Source: Gemmobacter aquatilis (GTDB lineage: Bacteria; Pseudomonadota; Alphaproteobacteria; Rhodobacterales; Rhodobacteraceae). Taken from it: a stretch of 64,000 nt of DNA. The notes below the pieces were generated by a model that searched no databases, was not told the origin of the DNA, and worked only from the letters and a program-made list of their open reading frames with translations. Positions 1 through 7,748 of the stretch are shown here, one piece after another. Made by a program: the position numbers and the translations under genes. Position 1 is the stretch's first letter. Every line of letters starts with the position of its first letter. Location of the stretch: positions 1 through 64,000 of the forward strand of contig NZ_FOCE01000012.1 of assembly GCF_900110025.1 (NCBI RefSeq), in the 5' to 3' direction.

Positions 1-63
1 ATCCATCTCACCGAAGACGGCCCGGTGGCCCTGCCCAGCTATACCCCGGAGGTGGTCGCATGA
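1..63 (+). CDS. 3' end of an unidentified gene (truncated by window edge)
   Basis: The first 20 codons of the window are an open frame ending IHLTEDGPVALPSYTPEVVA at a TGA at 61-63. The stop overlaps the ATG of the next gene (ATGA), so the two are translationally coupled. Too little is present to name the family. Its position before small phage-like genes suggests a phage tail or structural protein, which is inference only. Confidence 0.55.
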   Translation: MHLTEDGPVALPSYTPEVVA

Positions 64-479
64 TCGACTGGACCCTGATGAAATCCCCCGAAACCCGCGC
101 GACCGAGGCGCTGGCCGAGGCCAAGGCGCAAGCCCGCACCGAGATTACCACCCGGATCAGCGCCGCCCGCGCCACCATGATCACCACGCTGCCCGGCCAG
201 CAGATGATCTACATGGCCAAGGAAGCCGAGGCCGCCCGCTACATCGCCGACCCCGCGCCCGACCTCGCCACCTATCCGCTGCTCGCCGCCGAGATCGGCA
301 TCACCGCCCCCGACGCCTGGCAACTGGCGCAGATCTGGCTCGCCATGGCGGATCTGTGGCGCCAGGCGGCGGCGGGGCTGGAAGCGCTGCGGCTGGGCAC
401 CGCGGCGGCGGTGGAGGCGGCCGGGACGGTGGGGGAGGTGGAAGCTGCGATGGCGGCGGTGCGCGGGGCATTTCCATAA
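60..479 (+). CDS. Hypothetical protein, probably prophage-derived
   Basis: This 139-residue protein is rich in Ala and Glu and predicted to be mostly helical. The N-terminal third (about residues 12-65) is amphipathic and could form a coiled coil; no signal peptide or membrane segment is seen. It starts at an ATG overlapping the upstream stop by 4 nt. I do not recognise a family with certainty. Length, composition and coupling to the upstream gene resemble small proteins encoded after tail genes in rhodobacterial prophages. The high GC matches the surrounding genome, so transfer is not evident from composition. Confidence 0.6.
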   Translation: MIDWTLMKSPETRATEALAEAKAQARTEITTRISAARATMITTLPGQQMIYMAKEAEAARYIADPAPDLATYPLLAAEIGITAPDAWQLAQIWLAMADLWRQAAAGLEALRLGTAAAVEAAGTVGEVEAAMAAVRGAFP

Positions 480-503
480 TGGTCAGCTGAAGGAGTACCT
501 GCG

Positions 504-647
504 TTGAAGAACGAAACGATCACGCAATGCATTCTTGCGGCCCTCATCGCCTGTGGCGGCGTGGCGGCCTCCATCGGCCTCGCCAAACTCGGCGAGCCGC
601 AGTCTGTCTGGCTGTGGTGTGACATGGTTGGTCTATGCGCGCGCTAG
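504..647 (+). CDS. Small membrane protein (47 aa), unrecognised
   Basis: A TTG start at 504 is preceded by GAAGGAG at 489-495 with good spacing. The frame runs 47 codons to a TAG at 645. Residues about 6-27 form one hydrophobic, Ala/Gly/Ile-rich segment likely to span the membrane, followed by a short tail with two Trp and two Cys. Small single-span proteins at the end of phage modules can be holin-like or superinfection proteins, but no family is recognised here. The strong ribosome binding site is the main argument for expression. Confidence 0.4.
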   Translation: MKNETITQCILAALIACGGVAASIGLAKLGEPQSVWLWCDMVGLCAR

Positions 648-821
648 AGGGGGCGGAGATCGAGGCGTTCGGGACGGTGGTGGAGGTGGACGCGGCGGCG
701 GAGCCGGTCGCGCAATGAAGTGCTCGAAACTGCCCTGAAAGAGCAATCCCAAGGGGCTTCAAACCGGCGTTCAAGGGGGCATGTACAGACCATGAAACAC
801 GACCCGAAAAGGACCGGATCC

Positions 822-1043
822 ATGGAAAGCACCACCCTCTGCAAGCTGATGGAAGCCAGCTATCACGGTGCGCGCGACCTGCTGATGCAGACCGCGCGCG
901 AGTTGGACGATGCGGGTACCGCTGCGCGGCAAGGGCAACAGAGTCTTGCGCGTGGCACGGCCATCGGGGCCGAGGCTGACCTGCAGAAGGCCATTGACCT
1001 GATCAAGGCGGTGGGTGCGTTGCAGCAACTCGGCCGGGTATGA
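822..1043 (+). CDS. Hypothetical protein (73 aa), phage-module context
   Basis: I chose the ATG at 822 because AAAGGA lies about 8 nt upstream; an in-frame ATG at 792 would add ten residues without a better site. The product is a compact helical protein with no Cys, signal peptide or membrane segment. Its stop lies 10 nt before the next start, and the GAGGAGG serving that gene directly follows its stop, so the two form one unit. No family is recognised. Confidence 0.5.
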   Translation: MESTTLCKLMEASYHGARDLLMQTARELDDAGTAARQGQQSLARGTAIGAEADLQKAIDLIKAVGALQQLGRV

Positions 1044-1053
1044 GGAGGGCGCC

Positions 1054-1248
1054 ATGAACGACAAGGCCGCGCACCTAGACCAGACCAACGCCCTTCTCGC
1101 CGAGATCGCCCGCACCCACCTCGGCTTGCCCACCCTGGAGGAGCGCCGCTCAGACAGCCTCGATTTCCACGACCTCGCCGTCTGGTCGGTGAAAGCCGCC
1201 TTGGAGGCAGCATTCGAGGCAGGGCGGAGGGCGGCGAAGGAGGGGTGA
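1054..1248 (+). CDS. DUF6900-like small protein
   Basis: The 64-residue product contains the pattern LLAEIARTHLGLPTLEERRSD followed by LDFHDLAVWSVKAALEAAFEAG, which I recognise as the core of the DUF6900 family found in plasmids, phages and accessory regions of alphaproteobacteria. The function of the family is unknown. The ATG at 1054 is preceded by a strong GAGGAGG at 1042-1048, which decides it against an upstream ATG at 1015 inside the previous gene. It is the last of the four small rightward genes and supports a mobile-element origin for this end of the window. Confidence 0.65.
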   Translation: MNDKAAHLDQTNALLAEIARTHLGLPTLEERRSDSLDFHDLAVWSVKAALEAAFEAGRRAAKEG

Positions 1249-1442
1249 ATGCGGCCCTTTGCTGTCGGTCGGCAAACACAACTGCTGCGAGGCGGCGCTC
1301 CCCAAAGCAGCCACTCGAGTGGCGCCGCAGCGAAATCCTCGTCATCATGGTAGCGATGCGGGGCAAAACGGACAGCTGGCGTAATAGTTCGAGTGGCTTG
1401 GGGAAGTCCACCACGCGAGTTCTTGACCAGTCCGGCCGTCGA
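1249..1442. other. Intergenic, no gene seen
   Basis: This 194-bp stretch separates the rightward phage-like genes from the 3' end of the leftward Mrr pair. ORFs cross it on both strands, but none has a ribosome binding site or recognisable product. No clear hairpin terminator or attachment-site repeat was found. Confidence 0.5.
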
Positions 1443-2102
1443 TCATGAAAACTCTTTGAGGAGAAGGTCTGACAGGCCTTGCCTATCATCATCCCACAGG
1501 ACGTTGCCGTATGCATCGTAGACCGGGAAGACGATGCTCCCCGTTTCTCGTTTGATTATTGGCCTCACCTGATAGGCTTTCGGCGTTGCTATGCGCTCGC
1601 ACGAGATGCTGTTTTCACCGGACGGCCCGTCGATGAGGATGGCAGATAGGATTGTCTCGGGGGCTGGGGCGCCATGCGTCTGGACATCTTGTTTCGCCAC
1701 CATCATCCGAATAGCCCCAAACCGATCAACCAACTCATTGAGCCGCTTGCAAATGGCCGACCCTTCTTCTGTGCCATTCCGCGTAGCGCGCAGCATTTCA
1801 CCGACGCTCACCACCCAGTATCGGGTCAGTTGTATCTGAATTCGTGTCCGACTGTATGGGTGACAAGGTTCACCCGTATTCGCAATATATTGCGCGTGTT
1901 CGTCCTCCATCTGTCTAAGGAGAAGGTCGAAATATACGTCGTTATCTCCAGCATCATGGGGCGTCCCATTCCCTCGGATTTCTTCCAAGCGCTTTTGCAC
2001 TGCACGCCACTTGGCGTGATAAGATCGCTTGGCTTCATAAGCCCGATGGAAACCGAATTCGATCAGATCGGTTGGGGACGCATCCTGAATCTTGCTGATC
2101 AT
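1443..2102 (-). CDS. Unrecognised 219-aa partner of the Mrr-type endonuclease
   Basis: The start ATG overlaps the stop of the upstream endonuclease gene by 4 nt (ATGA at 2099-2102), so the two are translationally coupled. Residues about 18-45 are a charged helical stretch (RAYEAKRSYHAKWRAVQKRL). The C-terminal third is more beta-like, with VRPIIKRETGSIVFPVYDAYG. No signal peptide, membrane segment, nuclease or ATPase motif is visible. I do not recognise a family. The coupling suggests a functional partner of the nuclease, such as a specificity, regulatory or immunity component. Codon use is visibly less GC-rich than in the flanking core genes, consistent with recent acquisition. Confidence 0.6.
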   Translation of the reverse strand: MISKIQDASPTDLIEFGFHRAYEAKRSYHAKWRAVQKRLEEIRGNGTPHDAGDNDVYFDLLLRQMEDEHAQYIANTGEPCHPYSRTRIQIQLTRYWVVSVGEMLRATRNGTEEGSAICKRLNELVDRFGAIRMMVAKQDVQTHGAPAPETILSAILIDGPSGENSISCERIATPKAYQVRPIIKRETGSIVFPVYDAYGNVLWDDDRQGLSDLLLKEFS

Positions 2103-3634
2103 CCTTGAGCCCTCCCCGAAATCTTGCTGGAAAGCCCAAGTTCTCTCCGCGCCTGTGCAATGTCGATCCTTGCCCGCATTCCGTGTTTCTCCAAAAGGTG
2201 GAGCAGGTGTCCACCGTTCAGCAGTGTGATGGGCTTACCTTGCACAAATTTGTAGGCGTCAGGCCCGAAGTCGGCGGTCGTCACTAGGATGCCCTTGGAA
2301 GCGCCCTCAGACTGTGCCGTGCCGTAGAGATCCCGCACCGCGCTGACGCCGACTGGCCGGGTGTAGCGCTTGGCCTGGATGACGATTTTTCCGCCGGTGA
2401 TCGGATCTGGATCGAAGGCAATGGCATCGACACCGCCGTCTGCAGACGACTGTGTGATTTTCACTTCGCCGCCGCGCGATGCAAACTCTCTCTCGAAGAC
2501 CTGCCGGACGAGGTGCTCGAACTCCTCCCATCCCATGGCAGCGAGGTTGACGGACCCATCTTCGACCAGCTCCACCTCTTCGGCCTTGATGAAGCGCTTG
2601 TCAGTCTTGTTGAACTTAATGACCGGTACGACTGCGGCTAGCCCCGACAAGCTCGATGCCGAAACCCCCTTCAGGGATTTGAAGCATGCCTTCGGATCGA
2701 CGTTCTTAAAGTCGATTCCTGCGATAGCATCGCGCCCGACGAGTATCGACATGATCGTCTCGGTCGATTTTTTGCCGGTCGCCGCATTCACCGCCGTGAC
2801 ATTTCCGTTAAAGACGATCGTGTCGATGTTCTTCGGTTTGTCGCCCCTAAAGGTGTCCCTGATCGTCCGAAGACATGCCTGGTAGCACATGTTGTCGTAG
2901 AGCGCTTTGGCGTCCGTCTGCGATATCTGCGTCGTCGAGAACTCGCCGGACGTCGCGTTATAGCGCACGGTCTTCGTCGTCGGCATGTCTGACGGCAGCG
3001 GGAGCCAATAGTCGATCAGGAGGAGCTTTGCGGTTTTGTCGTACTGTAGCTCCACCCGAGGTGCCAGCGGCGGCGGATGGTCAGACATCCTCATGATGGC
3101 GGCGACATATTGAACAACGGTCTCCGCATCGCCGTCCTGCCATGCCTTCTTTATGTCACGGATCTTCTGATTGGCGTCCTCAATTCGCGCCGCCTCGGCT
3201 TTTTCAGTCTTGGCCTGATCTGCCTCGTGTTTTGACCACTGAGCCTCCCACTCTGCGATGCTCGCATCATATCTGCGTTCAGCTTCGGCATTGTCGGCGT
3301 CCACCATTGCGCACCGATCCTGGTAATCCTGTTCGATCTTGGCGGATCGGCCGAGAAGGCGATCCATGAATCCAGGCGCGGGTTTGGCAGGGTGCGGGTC
3401 GTGATGCTCTTTGACGGGCTTCTTGACGACGAATTTCTTCTTTGTGAATGACGAGATCTCCTCCTCGCCCATCCACTCCTGCATCGCTTTGATAGTTGGG
3501 GACTTTTTGAGAATAGACATCAGCGCCTGCCGCTCGTCCGAAAATCGGCGGGTAAGGTTGAGAGCCTTTTCGCGCTGGCGCTCGGTTTCAAGTCTCTTCA
3601 ATCCCGCTGTAGAAAGCGGATTAAATCCGGACAT
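2099..3634 (-). CDS. Restriction endonuclease, Mrr-type catalytic domain
   Basis: The 511-residue protein has three parts. Residues 1-110 are basic. About 115-185 is a highly charged, probably coiled-coil stretch. The C-terminal part (about 368-490) is an Mrr-like PD-(D/E)xK nuclease: it begins GWEEFEHLVRQVFEREF and carries GGVDAIAF (Asp403) followed by VIQAKRY (Gln420, Lys422), the D..QxK active site of Mrr_cat enzymes. Known Mrr proteins cleave modified DNA. The middle region is not recognised and could sense the substrate. It is the first gene of a two-gene leftward operon at the edge of a phage-like module, as expected for defence genes. The target is unknown. Composition is lower in GC than the core genes. 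Confidence 0.85.
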   Translation of the reverse strand: MSGFNPLSTAGLKRLETERQREKALNLTRRFSDERQALMSILKKSPTIKAMQEWMGEEEISSFTKKKFVVKKPVKEHHDPHPAKPAPGFMDRLLGRSAKIEQDYQDRCAMVDADNAEAERRYDASIAEWEAQWSKHEADQAKTEKAEAARIEDANQKIRDIKKAWQDGDAETVVQYVAAIMRMSDHPPPLAPRVELQYDKTAKLLLIDYWLPLPSDMPTTKTVRYNATSGEFSTTQISQTDAKALYDNMCYQACLRTIRDTFRGDKPKNIDTIVFNGNVTAVNAATGKKSTETIMSILVGRDAIAGIDFKNVDPKACFKSLKGVSASSLSGLAAVVPVIKFNKTDKRFIKAEEVELVEDGSVNLAAMGWEEFEHLVRQVFEREFASRGGEVKITQSSADGGVDAIAFDPDPITGGKIVIQAKRYTRPVGVSAVRDLYGTAQSEGASKGILVTTADFGPDAYKFVQGKPITLLNGGHLLHLLEKHGMRARIDIAQARRELGLSSKISGRAQG

Positions 3635-4272
3635 GTCTGTCTCTCTGTAAAGGTTCGCAATAGTGGATCACTTCGCCGACGCGCATGTCCAGAGAAATCA
3701 GCGCAGGCGAACTTCCCGCGCTAACCGGGCGCTCTAAACGCTGATCCGGCCCGTGCGGGTCGCGACGATGCTCGGCTCCAGGCGATCTGGCGTATGGTTG
3801 GCTGCGGTCCGCACGAACGACTGCTATTCTGAGGTTTCTGCAAACGCTAAGCTGTGCTGCGGTCAGACAGCTTCAAGCCCGTAGGTGCCAACAGTCACTC
3901 GGGGGGGCCGTTCTTGGCAGACTGCGGGACATTCTGGCAGTTGGTGTGACGGGAACCTTGAGGCAGAGAGGGCCGGTCCGGTTTCGCATGGAGGGCCCTC
4001 TTCACACCCCCGTTCAACCCCGCTACAACGCCCCTCCTGTGAAAACCGTTCTGCTGCAAGTTCTGGTGTCAAACTCTGCAAGTTTGCGTGTCACGCTACA
4101 AGGGTGGAAATCAACAGACCAAGACTTATGCACAGAAGAATTTCCTTTACACACTTCCGCTTTGCCCACACCATATCTAGTAAGGTGTGACCGGGCTTCC
4201 GCTGCAAATTGCCCGATCCCCAGCTTCTAGTGGATCCCCGATCCGCACGGGGCGTTATGAAGAGGCCGGGCC
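3635..4272. other. Non-coding stretch between island-like region and core genes
   Basis: The 638-bp region holds the promoters of the leftward mrr operon and the rightward ybjN gene. Short ORFs exist on both strands (for example about 3863-4230), but they have no usable start signals and read like arbitrary sequence. GC is visibly lower between about 4050 and 4200. I saw no tRNA, integrase, transposase or perfect repeat that would mark an island end. Confidence 0.5.
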
Positions 4273-4776
4273 ATGTCGCTTGCTGAAGATTTCCTGATCG
4301 GAGACGATCTCCACCCCATCGACCTCGTGGAAACGCTGGCGGCGGATCAGCAGTGGGAGTTTGATCGGGTCACCGAAAACCAGATCGCCATGGCGGTCGA
4401 AGGGTTGTGGCGCACCTATGCACTGACCCTCGCTTGGGCGCCGCAGGACGAGACACTGCGCCTGATCTGTACCTTCGAGATGGAACCGCCTGTCACGCGC
4501 ATGGGCGATCTCTACGATGTGATCAATCGTGCGAACGATCAGGTCTGGACCGGGGCTTTCACCTACTGGGCCGAGCAGAAGTTGATGGTCTGGCGCTATG
4601 GCCTGTCGCTGGCCGGCGGGGCGCTGGCCGGGCCGGAGCAGCTTAACCACATGATTTCCGATGCGATTTCGGGATGCGAGCGCTATTATCCGGCGTTTCA
4701 GATGGTGTCCTGGACTGACCAGTCGCCCGCCGAGGCCATGAAGGTCGCCATTGCAGAGGCTTACGGTCGCGCCTAA
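4273..4776 (+). CDS. YbjN domain-containing protein
   Basis: The 167-residue cytoplasmic protein has the YbjN fold signature: an N-terminal LIGDDLHPIDLVETLAADQQWEFDR, a central strand region with LRLICTFEMEPP, and INRANDQVWTGAFTYW. YbjN proteins resemble type III secretion chaperones in fold; in E. coli overexpression affects motility and stress responses, but the biochemical role is not settled. In Rhodobacteraceae the gene commonly sits directly before proC, as here (29 nt to the proC start). No Cys-based or enzymatic motif is visible. Confidence 0.85.
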   Translation: MSLAEDFLIGDDLHPIDLVETLAADQQWEFDRVTENQIAMAVEGLWRTYALTLAWAPQDETLRLICTFEMEPPVTRMGDLYDVINRANDQVWTGAFTYWAEQKLMVWRYGLSLAGGALAGPEQLNHMISDAISGCERYYPAFQMVSWTDQSPAEAMKVAIAEAYGRA

Positions 4777-4805
4777 CCTTGCCCCTGACAGACAGGGGAC
4801 GTTCG

Positions 4806-5618
4806 ATGGTTTTGGACAAGGTGAAAGACCGGGGGCTGGTGCTTCTGGGATGTGGCAAGATGGGCTCGGCACTGCTGGAGGGCTGGCTGAAGCAGGGTGT
4901 GCCGCCGGGCGCGGTCTGGGTGATCGAGCCGAACCCGTCGGACTGGCTGTGCACCACCGGGGTGCGGATCAACGAAACCTTGCCGGGGGCACCGGCCATC
5001 GTGCTTTTGGCGGTGAAGCCGCAGATGATGGGCGCGGCGCTGCCGCAGGTCACTGCGCTAGGGGGCAAGGATACGCTGTTCCTGTCGATCGCCGCAGGCA
5101 CCACGATTGCCAGTTTCGAGGCGACATTCGGCGCCGCCACCCCGCTGATCCGCGCCATGCCCAACACCCCTGCCGCCGTGGGGCGGGGCATCACCGCGAT
5201 CTGTGGAAATGCCCGCGCGTCAGAGGCCGATCTGGCGTTGGCCGAGGCGCTGCTGTCGGCGGTGGGGCAGGTGGTGCGGCTGGCGGGCGAGCATCAGATG
5301 GATGCGGTCACTGCCGTTTCCGGCTCTGGCCCCGCCTATGTGTTTCACCTGATCGAGGCGCTGGCGGCAGCGGGCGAAGCCGAGGGGCTGCCTGCGGATC
5401 TGGCGATGCAACTGGCGCGAGCCACGGTCTGCGGCGCGGGCGAGCTGGCGCATCAGGCCCCCGAAAGCGCCAGCCAGTTGCGTATCAACGTCACCTCGCC
5501 GGGTGGCACCACGGCGGCGGCGCTGGCGGTGCTGATGGATGTGGAGACCGGCTTCCCGCCGCTGCTGCGCCGGGCGGTGAAGGCGGCGGCGGATCGCGGG
5601 CGGGAGCTGGGCAAGTGA
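4806..5618 (+). CDS. proC: Pyrroline-5-carboxylate reductase
   Basis: The enzyme reduces 1-pyrroline-5-carboxylate to L-proline with NAD(P)H, the last step of proline synthesis in the cytoplasm. At 270 residues it has the usual family length. The Rossmann motif GCGKMGSAL is at residues 15-23, and the family signatures SGSGPAYVF and NVTSPGGTTAAAL lie in the C-terminal dimerisation domain. I chose the ATG at 4806; an upstream in-frame TTG at 4779 would add nine unconserved residues. Its stop overlaps the GTG of the next gene, so proC and the CsaA-like gene are coupled. Confidence 0.95.
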   Translation: MVLDKVKDRGLVLLGCGKMGSALLEGWLKQGVPPGAVWVIEPNPSDWLCTTGVRINETLPGAPAIVLLAVKPQMMGAALPQVTALGGKDTLFLSIAAGTTIASFEATFGAATPLIRAMPNTPAAVGRGITAICGNARASEADLALAEALLSAVGQVVRLAGEHQMDAVTAVSGSGPAYVFHLIEALAAAGEAEGLPADLAMQLARATVCGAGELAHQAPESASQLRINVTSPGGTTAAALAVLMDVETGFPPLLRRAVKAAADRGRELGK

Positions 5619-5950
5619 CCATCACCTATGACGATTTTGCCAAGGTCGATATCCGTGTGGGCCGCATCACCCGGGCCGAACCCTTCCCCGAGGCGCGCAA
5701 ACCGGCCTACAAGCTGTGGCTCGATTTCGGGGGCGAGATTGGCGAGAAGCGTTCGTCGGCGCAGATCACCGCGCATTATACGCCCGAGGCGCTGATCGGG
5801 CGGCAAGTGCTGGCGGTGGTCAACTTCCCGCCGCGCCAGATCGGCAAGGTTCTGTCCGAGGTGCTGGTGCTGGGCCTGCCCGATGCGGCGGGCGAAGTGG
5901 TGCTGATCGGGCCGGGCCATGAGGTGCCGCTGGGCGGGAGGCTGTTCTGA
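5615..5950 (+). CDS. csaA: CsaA-like tRNA-binding domain protein
   Basis: The 111-residue protein is a single OB-fold tRNA-binding domain. It starts VTITYDDFAKVDIRVGRI, has a central KLWLDFGGEIGEKRSSAQI and ends with PPRQIG and SEVLVLGLPD, the pattern of CsaA and of the MetRS C-terminal domain. CsaA of Bacillus is described as an export-related chaperone that binds tRNA; the role in alphaproteobacteria is not established. The start is a GTG at 5615 overlapping the proC stop (GTGA), with GGGAG about 8 nt upstream. Its own stop overlaps the ATG of the next gene, so three genes are coupled. Confidence 0.85.
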   Translation: MTITYDDFAKVDIRVGRITRAEPFPEARKPAYKLWLDFGGEIGEKRSSAQITAHYTPEALIGRQVLAVVNFPPRQIGKVLSEVLVLGLPDAAGEVVLIGPGHEVPLGGRLF

Positions 5951-6903
5951 TGCGGCTGCTGATCACCCGCCCGCTGCCCGATGCGGTGATGCAGGCCGCC
6001 CGCGCGCGGTTCGAGGTGACGGCGCGCACCAACACCCTGCCGCTGGACGATGCGGAGCTGCGCGCGGCGCTGCGCGACCATGACCTTGTGCTGCCCACGC
6101 TGGGCGACCGGTTCTCGGCGCAGGTCTTTGCCGATGTGCCGCAACCGCGCGCCAGGCTGCTGGCGAATTTCGGGGTGGGCTACAATCATATTGATGCGGT
6201 CGCGGCTCGGGCGGCGGGGGTCGCGGTGACCAATACCCCCGGCGCCGTCACCGATGCCACCGCCGACCTTGCGCTGACGCTGCTGCTGATGACCGCGCGC
6301 CGGGCAGGTGAGGGGGAGCGGCTGGTGCGGTCCGGCCAATGGCAGGGCTGGCACCCAACGCAGATGCTGGGCACCCATGTTTTCGGCAAGCGGCTGGGCA
6401 TCATCGGCATGGGGCGTATCGGCAAGGCCATCGCCTGGCGCTGCCATTACGGCTTTGGCATGGAGGTGCGGTTCTATAACCGCTCGCCCGTCGTCCATCC
6501 CGGCCTGCTGGCTGATCAGGTAGAGACGCTGGCGGCGGCGATGAACAATGATTTCGTGGTGATCGCCGTGCCCGGTGGCGCCGAGACCCGTCACTTGATC
6601 GACGCGGCGGCGCTGGCCGCCATGCCGCGCCACGGTATCCTGATCAATATTGCGCGGGGTGATGTGGTGGATGAAGCCGCGCTGATCGCCGCGCTGCAAA
6701 CTGGCCAGATCGCCGGGGCGGGCCTCGATGTCTATGAACATGAACCCCATGTGCCCGAGGCTTTGCGGGCGCTGGACAACGTCACCCTGCTGCCGCATCT
6801 GGGCACGGCGGCGCTGGAGGTGCGCACTGCCATGGGGCTGATGGCGCTCGACAACCTGATTGCCTGCGCCGAGGGCAGGCCGCTGCCCAACCCGGTGGCC
6901 TGA
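5950..6903 (+). CDS. D-isomer-specific 2-hydroxyacid dehydrogenase (glyoxylate/hydroxypyruvate reductase-like)
   Basis: The 317-residue NAD(P)-dependent oxidoreductase interconverts a 2-keto acid and a D-2-hydroxy acid. The nucleotide-binding motif GMGRIG is at 153-158. The catalytic triad is visible as Arg236 (NIARGD), Glu265 (VYEHEP) and His283 (LPHLGTA). The substrate-loop motif NFGVGYNHID is at about 73-82. The sequence is closest in pattern to glyoxylate/hydroxypyruvate reductases, but the exact substrate cannot be read from it. GGGAGG precedes the start, and the ATG shares one base with the upstream stop, so it is co-transcribed with proC and the CsaA-like gene. Confidence 0.9.
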   Translation: MRLLITRPLPDAVMQAARARFEVTARTNTLPLDDAELRAALRDHDLVLPTLGDRFSAQVFADVPQPRARLLANFGVGYNHIDAVAARAAGVAVTNTPGAVTDATADLALTLLLMTARRAGEGERLVRSGQWQGWHPTQMLGTHVFGKRLGIIGMGRIGKAIAWRCHYGFGMEVRFYNRSPVVHPGLLADQVETLAAAMNNDFVVIAVPGGAETRHLIDAAALAAMPRHGILINIARGDVVDEAALIAALQTGQIAGAGLDVYEHEPHVPEALRALDNVTLLPHLGTAALEVRTAMGLMALDNLIACAEGRPLPNPVA

Positions 6904-7056
6904 CATGGCCCCCTTCTTCTTTGCCCAAATACCCAAATCCCACGCCCCCGCCGCAGCCGGCGCCTGCCAGACGCATCGCCGGGCCCGCCCGCCATGGCAA
7001 TGCCGCCCGCAGGGGCTCGATGCCCCGGAGGGCGGCCCCTTGCGGCTGGTCAACCG

Positions 7057-7716
7057 ATGATCCTGTCACGCGGGCGCCGCTTCATCTTCGTGCATATCCC
7101 CAAGACCGGCGGCACCGCCTTGTCGTTGGCGCTGGAGGCGCGGGCGATGAAGGACGATCTGCTGATCGGCGATACGCCGAAGGCCCGCGCGCGCAAACAC
7201 CGGCTGCATGGGGTGAAGACGGCGGGGCGGTTGTGGAAACACTCCACCCTTGCCGATATTGCGGGCCTTGCCAGCGATGCCGAGATCGAAGGTTTTTTTA
7301 CCTTTACGCTGGTCCGCAACCCGTGGGACCGGCTGCTCAGCTATTACCATTGGCTGCGCGGCCAAAGCTTTGCCCATCCGTCGGTCGGCCTTGCCAAAGC
7401 TTTGAATTTCAGCGATTTCCTGCATCACCCGCAGATCGGCACCGCTTTCCGGCTCTGGCCCGCCCGCGCCTATCTGACCGACCGTCACGGGGTGGAACGC
7501 GGGTCGGCAATTCTGCGGCTGGAACATCTGGCCGAAGATCTGGCCCCGGTCGAGGCGCATCTGGGTTATCGGCTTGGGCCCTTGCCGCGCGTCAATGAAA
7601 GTGACCGGCCGCGCGACTGGCGAGGTTGCTATTCCGATGCCGACGCCGCGCTGGTCGCCGATCTTTGCGGCGAAGATATCGCGCGGTTCGGCTATCGTTT
7701 CGACGATCCGGCGTAA
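7057..7716 (+). CDS. Sulfotransferase family 2 protein
   Basis: The 219-residue protein carries the 5'-phosphosulfate-binding loop FVHIPKTGGTAL (residues 12-22) and the 3'-phosphate-binding motif LVRNPWDRLLSYY (85-97) of PAPS-dependent sulfotransferases of the carbohydrate or membrane-associated type. It would move sulfate from PAPS to an unknown acceptor, probably a polysaccharide or surface molecule. No signal peptide is seen. The start at 7057 puts the core strand at the N-terminus as is usual; an upstream ATG at 6994 lacks support. No PAPS-synthesis or polysaccharide genes are near, so the acceptor is open. Confidence 0.85.
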   Translation: MILSRGRRFIFVHIPKTGGTALSLALEARAMKDDLLIGDTPKARARKHRLHGVKTAGRLWKHSTLADIAGLASDAEIEGFFTFTLVRNPWDRLLSYYHWLRGQSFAHPSVGLAKALNFSDFLHHPQIGTAFRLWPARAYLTDRHGVERGSAILRLEHLAEDLAPVEAHLGYRLGPLPRVNESDRPRDWRGCYSDADAALVADLCGEDIARFGYRFDDPA

Positions 7717-7740
7717 GGCCGAGGGCAGCCCCCCGGCCTT
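7715..7740. terminator. Hairpin between convergent genes
   Basis: AAGGCCG (7715-7721) pairs with CGGCCTT (7734-7740) around a 12-nt loop. It overlaps the stop of the sulfotransferase and lies 8 nt before the stop of the convergent fadB-type gene, a fitting place for a bidirectional terminator. There is no T-run, so the call rests on pairing and position. Confidence 0.5.
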
Positions 7741-7748
7741 GGCCCGTA

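Noticed and set aside
635-718. 27-codon ORF overlapping the end of the 47-aa gene
   Set aside because: It has no ribosome binding site and a low-complexity V/A/E composition, probably a chance frame.
3863-4230. Three overlapping ORFs of 72-101 codons in the spacer before ybjN
   Set aside because: They lie on both strands, lack ribosome binding sites, have arbitrary residue composition and no family.
6904-6945. TTTGCCCAAATACCC resembling the interspersed motif
   Set aside because: It shares only the AAATAC core and lacks CCAGG.TGA, so it is not counted as a copy.
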